From an uncultured Poribacteria bacterium (lineage in GTDB: Bacteria; Poribacteria; WGA-4E; WGA-3G): a stretch of 64,000 nt of DNA. Positions within the stretch are counted from its first letter, which is position 1, and every line of letters starts with the position of its first letter. The notes under the pieces were generated by a model, which was not told the DNA's origin, did not search any database, and saw only the letters and a list, made by a program, of their open reading frames with translations. Where the stretch lies: the NCBI GenBank assembly GCA_951828385.1, contig OX639973.1:2595200-2659199 (forward strand), in the 5' to 3' direction. Positions 17,037 through 24,397 of this stretch are shown in pieces. Position numbers and translations under genes: made by a program.

Positions 17037-18197
17037 ATGGAACGCATCTATTTAGATTACAACGCTACAACACCGCTCCGTCCCGAAGTCCGGGACGCGA
17101 TGATGCCGTATCTGACCGAGGCATTCGGCAACGGCTCCAGCATTCACGCCTATGGACGCGAAGCGCGCACCGCGATTGACACCGCACGCGAACAGGTTGC
17201 TGAGCTTATCGGTGCCAAAAGTCCGAGTGAAATCGTTTTTACCGGGAGCGGCACCGAGGCAGATAACCACGCTATCAAGGGACTGACCGAGTTGCAAAAA
17301 AGCCGAGGTAAAGGTAACCATATCATCACCTCCTCTGTAGAGCATCACGCTGTTTTGCATACCTGTCACTATCTGGAGCAACGCGGTTTCGAGATAACTT
17401 ATCTTCCGGTCGATAGACACGGACGGATTAACGTTGAACACCTCCGCAATGCAGTCCGCGACACTACAGTGCTCATCTCTATTATGCACGTCAACAACGA
17501 GAATGGCACGATCCAACCGCTTGCGAAAATCTGTGAAATCGCACAAGAACATGACCTCCCTATCCACACCGATGCTGTGCAATCGGTCGGCAAATTGGAG
17601 ATGAACGTTCAAGCACTCGGCGTGAATCTCCTCGCGTTTTCGGGACACAAGATTTACGCGCCCAAAGGCATTGGTGTCCTTTATATCCGCCGTGGTACTC
17701 GGTTAGCGAACCTCGTCCACGGTGGTGCCCATGAACGCAATCGCCGCGCTGGATCCGAAAATGTGCCTGCCATTGTCGGACTTGGCGTTGCTTCCGAACT
17801 TGCGAAACAGGAGCAGGACACCTATGCGCAGCATCTCGCCGCCTTAACACATCGACTGCGTGAAGGTTTAGATGCAAATATCGATCGGCTGCACTACAAC
17901 GGACATCCCGATCACTGCGCGCCCGGTACCCTTAACATCTCCTTTGAAAATGTGGAGGGTGAAAGCCTCATCTTACGGTTAGATATGGAGGGTATCTGTG
18001 TCTCAACGGGTTCCGCGTGTACCTCTGGCTCTATGGAGCCGTCGCATGTTCTTGCCGCGCTTGGTTTACCGCCACGTTTAGCGCAAGGCACTGTCCGCTT
18101 CTCCCTCGGCAGAAACACAACCGAAGCGGAGATCGATGCAGTCATCGCCAAATTGCCTAAAGTTATCCAACAGATGCGGACCTTATATAGGCGGTAG
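17037..18197 (+). CDS. iscS: Cysteine desulfurase (NifS/IscS class)
   Basis: 386 residues. The PLP lysine K205 is in FSGHKIYAPKGIG, the catalytic Cys328 in STGSACTSGSMEPSHV, which is the long-loop class I (NifS/IscS) form; HVNNENGTIQP and HTDAVQSVGK are further marks. The enzyme releases sulfur from cysteine as an enzyme persulfide for Fe-S clusters, thiolated tRNA and cofactors. No IscU, IscA or regulator follows, so it may serve several acceptors. The start ATG 17037 is 32 bp after the COG3014 gene; the gene is followed by the MITE-bearing gap. Confidence 0.95.
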   Translation: MERIYLDYNATTPLRPEVRDAMMPYLTEAFGNGSSIHAYGREARTAIDTAREQVAELIGAKSPSEIVFTGSGTEADNHAIKGLTELQKSRGKGNHIITSSVEHHAVLHTCHYLEQRGFEITYLPVDRHGRINVEHLRNAVRDTTVLISIMHVNNENGTIQPLAKICEIAQEHDLPIHTDAVQSVGKLEMNVQALGVNLLAFSGHKIYAPKGIGVLYIRRGTRLANLVHGGAHERNRRAGSENVPAIVGLGVASELAKQEQDTYAQHLAALTHRLREGLDANIDRLHYNGHPDHCAPGTLNISFENVEGESLILRLDMEGICVSTGSACTSGSMEPSHVLAALGLPPRLAQGTVRFSLGRNTTEAEIDAVIAKLPKVIQQMRTLYRR

Positions 18198-18366
18198 ATT
18201 TCCTGTGCAAAAGGAGAAGAAAATGACTGCCCTGTTTTCAATGCTTGAAAAGTTAAACCACGAAATTGAAGTCATTGTCCACTAAAGACCTGCTGATACC
18301 CTACCTACAAAACGCCATATCTCAACTTCTACTGGCAACCTACGAAGAGATTCCGTTCCCGGTACT

Positions 18367-18558
18367 TATAGCAAAGTTTAGAATTAATTGGGCACTCTCA
18401 AACAGTCTGAATACCTATAACAGGCATTCAGACTGGAAACACAAACTAAAAGTTTGTGCTACAAAGGAAACACAAACTGGAAGTTTGTGCTACAAAGACT
18501 GACACAAACTGGAAGTTTGTGCTACAAAGATGTCCACTTATTTATGGGCTTCACTATA
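18367..18558. mobile_element. MITE-like element, copy 1
   Basis: The element starts TATAGCAAAGTTTAGAATTA and ends in TTCACTATA; the ends are imperfect inverted repeats. It shares about 70 bp of near-identical 5' sequence (to GGCATTCAGACTGG) with the copy at 62162-62287. This copy has three units of CACAAACT-GGAAGTTTGTG-type palindrome followed by CTACAAAG; the other copy has one. The TA at each end suits a Tc1/IS630-type transposase, which is not in the window. Confidence 0.75.
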
Positions 18559-18598
18559 ATGGCAGCATATTTGTAGCAACACCGAAAATAGCCCGTTT

Positions 18599-18646
18599 TT
18601 GTGCAGTTTAAAGCGGCATCTGTCCCTTTTCGTGCAGTTACACTGC
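18599..18646 (+). promoter_or_regulatory. Enhancer-like sites upstream of the second sigma-54 promoter
   Basis: TTGTGCAGTTT at 18599-18609 and CGTGCAGTTACACTGCG at 18631-18647, the latter an inverted repeat. CCCTTTTCGTGCA parallels the block at 11383-11396. Confidence 0.5.
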
Positions 18647-18676
18647 GTCTTACCCCCAAATTCAGCATTTTTAGCA

Positions 18677-18693
18677 TTGGCATAAGAATTGCA
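18677..18693 (+). promoter_or_regulatory. Sigma-54 (-24/-12) promoter
   Basis: TTGGCATAAGAATTGCA, with 10 nt between GG and GC. It is 41 bp before the DUF4159 gene start, leaving a leader of about 30 nt. Confidence 0.7.
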
Positions 18694-18733
18694 TTGACTA
18701 CAGACAACTACCATTTTTGGGAGGTAATGACGA

Positions 18734-20212
18734 ATGAGTGCGAAAAGAACCTCAGGTGCCTTGATGACTTCCTTGGTCCTCCATCTTGTGTTAGCGTTTG
18801 TTGCGGGTATTTACCTCATCACGCAAACACCACATTTCCAAGAGTTCATAGGTGCCGAAGTAATCCAACCGACAAAACCACCGAAGCCTATAGTACGGAA
18901 ACCGGTTATCAAACAGCCTATTAAACCGACAGTTCCGACGCGAGATACCATCATCGTCGAACAAGTGCCGGTAAATCCTCGTGTAACAACTGTATTCAGG
19001 GACAAGGATATTTTTCAACCAAAGACAGTGCTCGAATTTTCACATCAGACTGTCAAAGTTGAGGCACCGATCAATCCGAATGTGCCGAAAGTTGTCACAC
19101 CGAATGCACCGGTACCGACAGCCGTAACGCACGTGGAGCCGCCAGTATCAAACGCCCCTGATGCCTTGTCCGTCTCTGCCCCCGTGGCAACTGCGCCCTC
19201 CGCTGGCCCCGCGAATATCGGTCGCGGTGTCGCGGGCAGCGCCGTCCAAGTGAAAGTCACTTTTGAACGTTCACCCGGACTCGCAATGGTTCAACATGTC
19301 GGTGCAGTCAACAGCAGCATTGACGATGTTAATAGAAAGATCCACCTCGGTGCTGTTGAAGTGCCACCTGCCCCCAGAGGTGAACCGCACGGACACGTTA
19401 TCGGTAGAGGGAAAGACATTCGCGGTGTCTTTCGTTTCACACGGATCCGGCACAGTCTCTCCGACTGGTGGGCGGATGCGTCTTCGCTTAACGCATTGAC
19501 ACATTGGCTCAACGAACGGACAAAAATCAAAACTGACATGAACGTTGAAGGCGGCGCATTGAAACTCACCGATGCCAATCTTCTCAAGTCGCCACTCGTC
19601 TTCATGACGGGACACGATCCGTCACTCGTCCGCTCGCGTAACTTGCTCGGACGGCAATACGGCGGTGGTAAGTTGGATGGTCGGCTCAGTGAAGCGGAAG
19701 CTGCGGGGCTGCGTCACTACCTCGTCGAAAAAGGCGGATTCCTCGTCTTTGACGACTGCGGTGTGAATGCCCCCGCACAGGCGATGGTGCGTCTCTTCCT
19801 CGCACAGATGCGGTACGTCATGCCTGAGTATCAGGTTGAGCGGATTCCGAATGAACATGAAGTTTACAACAACTTCTATGAAATGGGCGGCCCGCCGGTC
19901 GGCTTCGACATCTTCTGGTGGGGGACACGCCCACCGAAACGGAACTACCTTGAAGGTATCTCCATCGGTGACAAGTTGTCTGTTATCGTTGTCCGTCGGG
20001 ACTATATGTGCGCAATGGAGTCGGTGAGTCTGCCAACGCGCAGTGTACACTATTCACCCGGTGTCTATCGTTTCATGACCAACGTCGTCGTGTATGCGTT
20101 GACGCACGGTCAAATTTCTGACTACTCCGGTTATGTGCCTGAAGACGCATTGGCTAAGAAGGAATTCCCCTCGCACGCGCCCCAAGCGGCGCGGGTGGGT
20201 GGTTTTAAATAG
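18734..20212 (+). CDS. TonB-like N-terminus / DUF4159 protein, copy 1
   Basis: 492 residues. One N-terminal membrane segment (LMTSLVLHLVLAFVAGIYLI, 12-31) is followed by a long Pro/Lys/Val-rich linker (to about 170) as in TonB-type envelope-spanning proteins. The C-terminal 240 residues are a DUF4159 domain: FRFTRIRHSLSDWWAD, LVFMTGHDPS, LRHYLVEKGGFLVFDDCG, FDIFWWGTRPPKRNYLEG and the final YSPGVYRFMTNVVVYALTHG. DUF4159 has a class-I-glutamine-amidotransferase-like fold pattern and is thought to be periplasmic; its function is unknown. A paralogue follows in tandem. GGAGG precedes the start, and a sigma-54-type promoter lies just upstream. Confidence 0.85.
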   Translation: MSAKRTSGALMTSLVLHLVLAFVAGIYLITQTPHFQEFIGAEVIQPTKPPKPIVRKPVIKQPIKPTVPTRDTIIVEQVPVNPRVTTVFRDKDIFQPKTVLEFSHQTVKVEAPINPNVPKVVTPNAPVPTAVTHVEPPVSNAPDALSVSAPVATAPSAGPANIGRGVAGSAVQVKVTFERSPGLAMVQHVGAVNSSIDDVNRKIHLGAVEVPPAPRGEPHGHVIGRGKDIRGVFRFTRIRHSLSDWWADASSLNALTHWLNERTKIKTDMNVEGGALKLTDANLLKSPLVFMTGHDPSLVRSRNLLGRQYGGGKLDGRLSEAEAAGLRHYLVEKGGFLVFDDCGVNAPAQAMVRLFLAQMRYVMPEYQVERIPNEHEVYNNFYEMGGPPVGFDIFWWGTRPPKRNYLEGISIGDKLSVIVVRRDYMCAMESVSLPTRSVHYSPGVYRFMTNVVVYALTHGQISDYSGYVPEDALAKKEFPSHAPQAARVGGFK

Positions 20213-20253
20213 TGTTTGTATGAGTGTGGTTAAAACCCGCTCACTTTATTCTC

Positions 20254-20290
20254 GGCTGTCCAGTTATCTACTGCGGACAACTGGATAGCC
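20254..20290 (+). promoter_or_regulatory. Hairpin after DUF4159 copy 1
   Basis: Arms GGCTGTCCAGTT (20254-20265) and AACTGGATAGCC (20279-20290), one mismatch, followed by CTATCTT. A matching hairpin follows copy 2, so it belongs to the duplicated unit; it may limit read-through or protect the 3' end. Confidence 0.55.
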
Positions 20291-20329
20291 CTATCTTCAG
20301 TAACTATTCCGTTTTGGAGGTGATGACAA

Positions 20330-21808
20330 ATGCATAAGAAGAGGACTGCGAGTGCTCTTATGATTTCCGTGGTACTCCACCTTGTCATAGCCGTTGTTAC
20401 GGGTATCTATCTGATCACGCAAACGCCAAGATTCCAAGAATTCATAGGTGCTGACGTGATTCGACTCAAAGTGCCGCCGGGACCTAAGGTGCAGAAGCCT
20501 ATCGTCACACCTGCTATTAAGCCGACTGTTCCAGAGCGAAATAGTGTTGTTGTCGAACAGGTCCCGTTACAACCCCGTGTAACAGCGGCGTTTGTCGAAA
20601 AGTTCGTTTTCCAACCGCGAACGGTGCTTGAAATTTCAAAACAGACTATCCAAGTCAGTCCACCGATGGATCCGAATGTGCCGAGAGTTGTAACACCGAA
20701 CGAACCCGTACCAACAGTTGTAACACATACACATCTCTCAGTATTGGATGCTCTCGATGCTTTGGCATTCTCCGCCCCCGTGGTGACCGCACCTTCCCTT
20801 AGATTCGTGGGCACCCATCGGGGTGCCACAGGCACCGCAGTGCGGGTAAAAGTTGACCCAGAACGTTTACCCGGCCTCTCGATGGTCAAAAACGTCGGTG
20901 CAGTACGTGAAGCCCTCAGTGATGTCGTTGAGAACATCGTACTCGGTAATGACGAAGTACTGCCACTTCCAAAAGGGGAGCCGGGGGGACGCGTCATCGG
21001 TAAAGGAACGGATATTCGCGGTGTGCTCCGCTTTGCACGGGTACGGCACGATCTTTCTGACTGGTGGGCGGATGCCTCTGCGCTCAACGCATTGGCGCAA
21101 TGGCTCAACGAGCGCACCAAAATCAGAACTGATATGAACGTTGAAGGCGGCGCGGTAAAGCTCAACGATGCCAATCTCTTCAAAACGCCGCTCGCCTTTA
21201 TGACAGGACATGATCCATCGCTCGTCCGCTCTCGGAAACTCTTTGGATGGCGGTATGGTACCGGTAAAATGGCTGGCAGTCTTACTGAGTCTGAAGCCGC
21301 GGGTCTGCGTCGCTATCTCGTCGAAAGAGGCGGATTCCTCGTCTTTGACGACTGCGGCGTAAACGCGCCTGCACAAGCAATGGTTCGCCTCTTCCTCGCG
21401 CAGATGCGTTACGTCATGCCTGAGTACCAAGTTGAGCGGATCTCCAACAACCACGAAGTTTATAATAACTTCTATCGAATGGGGGGACCGCCTATCGGTT
21501 TTGATATCTTCTGGTGGGGCACACGGCCACCGAAACGGAACTACCTTGAAGGTGTTTCCGTCGGTAATAGGTTGGCGGTTATTGTTAACCGTCGTGACTA
21601 TATGTGCGCGATGGAGACAGTGAGTATCCCAACACGCAGTTTGCACTATTCACCGGGTGTGTATCGTTTCATGACGAATGTCGTGGTGTACGCCTTGACA
21701 CACGGTCAGATTTCTGATTATTCTGATTATATCCCTGAACACAGGTTAGCTGACAAAGATCTCCCGACACGCCCACCGCAAGCCGCGCGGGTCAAGGATT
21801 TTGAGTAA
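20330..21808 (+). CDS. TonB-like N-terminus / DUF4159 protein, copy 2
   Basis: 492 residues, exactly the length of copy 1 and alignable over the whole length. The N-terminal anchor (LMISVVLHLVIAVVTGIYLI), Pro-rich linker and DUF4159 domain have the same order. The C-terminal half is far better conserved between the copies (for example FDDCGVNAPAQAMVRLFLAQ in both) than the linker, as expected if the domain is selected and the linker only spans distance. The start follows TTTTGGAGGTGATGACAA, as in copy 1. No own sigma-54 site is seen, so it probably depends on the upstream promoter, subject to the hairpin between them. Confidence 0.85.
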   Translation: MHKKRTASALMISVVLHLVIAVVTGIYLITQTPRFQEFIGADVIRLKVPPGPKVQKPIVTPAIKPTVPERNSVVVEQVPLQPRVTAAFVEKFVFQPRTVLEISKQTIQVSPPMDPNVPRVVTPNEPVPTVVTHTHLSVLDALDALAFSAPVVTAPSLRFVGTHRGATGTAVRVKVDPERLPGLSMVKNVGAVREALSDVVENIVLGNDEVLPLPKGEPGGRVIGKGTDIRGVLRFARVRHDLSDWWADASALNALAQWLNERTKIRTDMNVEGGAVKLNDANLFKTPLAFMTGHDPSLVRSRKLFGWRYGTGKMAGSLTESEAAGLRRYLVERGGFLVFDDCGVNAPAQAMVRLFLAQMRYVMPEYQVERISNNHEVYNNFYRMGGPPIGFDIFWWGTRPPKRNYLEGVSVGNRLAVIVNRRDYMCAMETVSIPTRSLHYSPGVYRFMTNVVVYALTHGQISDYSDYIPEHRLADKDLPTRPPQAARVKDFE

Positions 21809-21850
21809 GATTTATATTATGCTGTGCAGCTAAATCGCGCCCCTTACCGA

Positions 21851-21886
21851 GGGCTACCAGTCATCATCAAAGGTAACTGGATAGTC
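21851..21886 (+). terminator. Hairpin and T-rich tract after DUF4159 copy 2
   Basis: GGGCTACCAGT (21851-21861) can pair with ACTGGATAGTCC (21876-21887), then a T-rich tract to 21908. Conserved relative of the hairpin at 20254-20290; here it ends the operon. Confidence 0.55.
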
Positions 21887-21991
21887 CTATTTTAATTTAT
21901 TTTTTTCGACTCCATCTTAAGAAGATGCTTTCGTTAACACGATTGCGCACTTCACCTATAAGCATATTGGTAAATGCCTCTCTTTTTCCTA

Positions 21992-22019
21992 TTGACAAAA
22001 AAGGCAAATCGCATAAAAT
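21992..22019 (+). promoter_or_regulatory. Sigma-70-type promoter
   Basis: TTGACA (21992-21997), 16-nt spacer, TAAAAT (22014-22019), 70 bp before the dehydrogenase gene. Confidence 0.6.
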
Positions 22020-22088
22020 AAGACACACGGTTTTGGGTATCCATTACACTGCCAACTGAAATTCTATCGTATAAAAGGACAAAAAAAT

Positions 22089-23165
22089 ATGGAAAAGACG
22101 CATCTACTTCAGGCACCCCATCTCCACGCTATCGCACGAAACATATTTGTCGCCGCAGGGACAGCACGGCACATCGCGGAGGATGTCGCCGAGATCCTTG
22201 TCAACGCCCACCTCGCTGGGCATGATTCGCACGGACTCCTGCGCGTTCCGGCGTATTTGCGCGGTATTGATGCCGGACATCTGAAGCCCGCTGCAGAACC
22301 CGAAGTCCTCGCAGAGACACCGAATACCTTGCGCATTGATGCACAACGCGGCTTTGGACACTACGTTTCACGTTGGTCAATCCATAGAGCCATTGAGAAG
22401 GCGAAATCCGCTGTCTCCTGTAGTGTCAGCATCAGTAACATTGGACATATCGGACGGTTAGGCGAATATGCAGAAGCCGCAGCGAGCGCCGGATGTATAG
22501 GACTTATTAGTGTCGGGGTGGGCGGCAAAGGCGCAGGACCGACGGTGCCTTATGGCGGTGCGCAAGGCACTTTCAGTACCAACCCGATCGCTATCGGTGT
22601 CCCGACCGGCGATGATAGCCCCTTCATCGTTGACTATGCCACGAGTATGATCGCGGAAGGAAAGATCCAGGTCGCGCGGAGCAAAGGTATAGATTTGCCT
22701 GAGGGTTGCATCCTTGACAAAAACGGGATGCCGAGTGTCAAACCTGCCGATTTCTACGATGGCGGTGCGCTCCTTGCATTCGGAAAGCATAAAGGTTACG
22801 CGCTCGCTATGTTCACATGCCTGCTCGGTGGATTGGCAGGAACGTTTGACGTTGAGAGCGGCAGAATGAACGGCACCTTCATGCAAGCGATTGATGTCAA
22901 CGCCTTTACGCCGGTTGAAGCGTACCAGAAAGGCGTGCGTGCCTTCTTAGACGGCATAAAATCAACACCCCCAGCAGAAGGCTTCGATGAGGTATTGGTC
23001 CCCGGTGATTTTGAAGCCCGTTTCCGTGCGCAGCGGCTAAAAGACGGGATTGAGATACCCGATACGATTTACAATCAACTCCAAGAGTGCGCAGATACAC
23101 TCGGCATTTCCATCGGCGAGGACACCGTCGAAGATGATGATAGAGCACACTACGGTCCTATTTAA
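22089..23165 (+). CDS. Malate/L-lactate dehydrogenase family protein (COG2055), copy 1
   Basis: 358 residues. The COG2055 fold marks are present: NAHLAGHDSHGLLRVPAYLRG (50-70; catalytic His in HDSHG), SISNIGHIGRLGEYAE (about 116-131), GTFSTNPIAIGVPTG, DYATSMIAEGKIQVA and HKGYALAMFTCLLGG. The family reduces 2-oxoacids with NAD(P)H (malate, sulfolactate, ureidoglycolate, 2,3-diketogulonate, imines); it is unrelated to classical malate dehydrogenase. Substrate not predictable. A paralogue follows 167 bp downstream. The C-terminus has an acidic extension (EDTVEDDDRAHYGPI) absent from copy 2. Confidence 0.9.
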   Translation: MEKTHLLQAPHLHAIARNIFVAAGTARHIAEDVAEILVNAHLAGHDSHGLLRVPAYLRGIDAGHLKPAAEPEVLAETPNTLRIDAQRGFGHYVSRWSIHRAIEKAKSAVSCSVSISNIGHIGRLGEYAEAAASAGCIGLISVGVGGKGAGPTVPYGGAQGTFSTNPIAIGVPTGDDSPFIVDYATSMIAEGKIQVARSKGIDLPEGCILDKNGMPSVKPADFYDGGALLAFGKHKGYALAMFTCLLGGLAGTFDVESGRMNGTFMQAIDVNAFTPVEAYQKGVRAFLDGIKSTPPAEGFDEVLVPGDFEARFRAQRLKDGIEIPDTIYNQLQECADTLGISIGEDTVEDDDRAHYGPI

Positions 23166-23193
23166 CCCAGAAAATGGTTTATGCTCAGTAGGA

Positions 23194-23321
23194 TTTTGTA
23201 GCGTATCCTGTTAGGTTGCGCTACGGATGCACAGGCTAACAGTTTCCTATGCTACAGGGGTTTTTGTAGCGTATCCTGTTAGGTTGCGCCCGCTTAGGAA
23301 TAGGAATAGGAATAGGATAGG
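23194..23321. repeat. Direct repeats between the two dehydrogenase genes
   Basis: A 27-bp unit (TTTTGTAGCGTATCCTGTTA plus GGTTGCG) occurs at 23194-23220 and 23262-23288, followed by AGGAAT repeated three to four times (23295-23321). The AGGA-rich tract lies just before the downstream GTG start and could act as a loose ribosome-binding region. Confidence 0.75.
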
Positions 23322-23332
23322 AGCAACCCATC

Positions 23333-24370
23333 GTGAGAAAGCACACATTTAAAGCCGCAGCCCTCCAGAAATTTACAAACAGCCTCTTTGTCGCGGCAGG
23401 CACCCCACAGCACATCGCTGACAATGTTGCCGAGATATTGATAAAAGCCAATCTCGCTGGACACGATTCGCACGGTGTGCTTCGGATCCCCTCCTATCTG
23501 GAAGGCATCGAAAATGGGGGTCTCTGTCCTGCTGCCGAGCCGAATGTCCTTCGGGAAACCGACAACACGCTGCATATTGATGGCGAGAACGGTTTCGGAC
23601 ACTATACGGCTTGCTATGCGATCCGGCGCGCAATCGAGAAGGCGAAAAGCGGACGCACCTGCTTCGCGACACTCATCCGGACAGGACATATCGGTAGGCT
23701 CGGTGAATACGGTCAGGAAGCTGCTGAAGCCGGATGTATTGGGATTATCACGGTAGGTGGCGGTTCAAAGGGCGGTGGACGGATCCTCCCCTTTGGCGGT
23801 GCGCTGGGTGCCCTGGGTACGAACCCTATTGCAATCGGTGTCCCGACAGGTGATGACAGACCCTTTCTGATTGATTTCGCGACGAGTGTGATCGCAAATG
23901 GCAAAACCTATGTCGCTGTCAGTGAAGATCAGGATCTGCCCGAAGGCTGCGTCGTTGACAAACACGGAAACCCGACCGTTAAAACTGCTGAATACAACGA
24001 TGGCGGTAACCTCCTCGCATTCGGCAGACACAAAGGTTACGCGCTTTCCTTGTTTGTAGCACTCATCGGTGGATTGGCGGGGACGTTTAATATTGCGGCT
24101 GGACAAATGAGTGGCCTCCATATCCAAGTGATAGATGTTAACGCGTTCACACCGCTTGCGGAATACCAGAAAGGCGTTCGCGCGTTTTTAGATGTGATCA
24201 AAGCAACACCGCCTGCCCAAGGATTTGATGAGGTGTTGGTCCCTGGCGATTTTGAAGCCAATTCGCGAGCACACCGCCTCGCAAATGGCATTGATATACC
24301 GGATACCATCTACCAGCAGCTTCGCGAGTGTGCCGAAAAGTGGGATGTCCCCATGGCACAAACTCAGTGA
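23333..24370 (+). CDS. Malate/L-lactate dehydrogenase family protein (COG2055), copy 2
   Basis: 345 residues from a GTG start preceded by GGAGC. It aligns with copy 1 throughout: KANLAGHDSHGVLRIPSYLEG, ATLIRTGHIGRLGEYG, LGTNPIAIGVPTG, DFATSVIANGKTYVA and HKGYALSLFVALIGG. Divergence in the substrate loop (RTGHIGR against SNIGHIGR) suggests related but different substrates or merely drift. It ends 27 bp before the WD40-metalloprotease gene start. Confidence 0.9.
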   Translation: MRKHTFKAAALQKFTNSLFVAAGTPQHIADNVAEILIKANLAGHDSHGVLRIPSYLEGIENGGLCPAAEPNVLRETDNTLHIDGENGFGHYTACYAIRRAIEKAKSGRTCFATLIRTGHIGRLGEYGQEAAEAGCIGIITVGGGSKGGGRILPFGGALGALGTNPIAIGVPTGDDRPFLIDFATSVIANGKTYVAVSEDQDLPEGCVVDKHGNPTVKTAEYNDGGNLLAFGRHKGYALSLFVALIGGLAGTFNIAAGQMSGLHIQVIDVNAFTPLAEYQKGVRAFLDVIKATPPAQGFDEVLVPGDFEANSRAHRLANGIDIPDTIYQQLRECAEKWDVPMAQTQ

Positions 24371-24397
24371 TTTATGCTGATTTCGGCAGCGCATCCT

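Larger units (their letters stand above)
18198..18733. other. Gap with short ORF remnant, MITE and sigma-54 promoter
   Basis: After iscS a GGAG and an ATG at 18222 open a 20-codon frame (MTALFSMLEKLNHEIEVIVH) that ends at 18284; it looks like a gene start that decayed. The MITE at 18367-18558 and a sigma-54 promoter region at 18599-18693 follow. Confidence 0.5.

Noticed and set aside
20407-21646. Two minus-strand frames of about 258 codons opposite DUF4159 copy 2
   Set aside because: Shadow frames of a strongly conserved plus-strand gene; similar shadows are opposite copy 1, as expected from shared sequence.
23194-23321. Possible CRISPR-like direct repeats
   Set aside because: Only two 27-bp copies with a 41-bp gap, then a short AGGAAT tract; no array and no cas genes.
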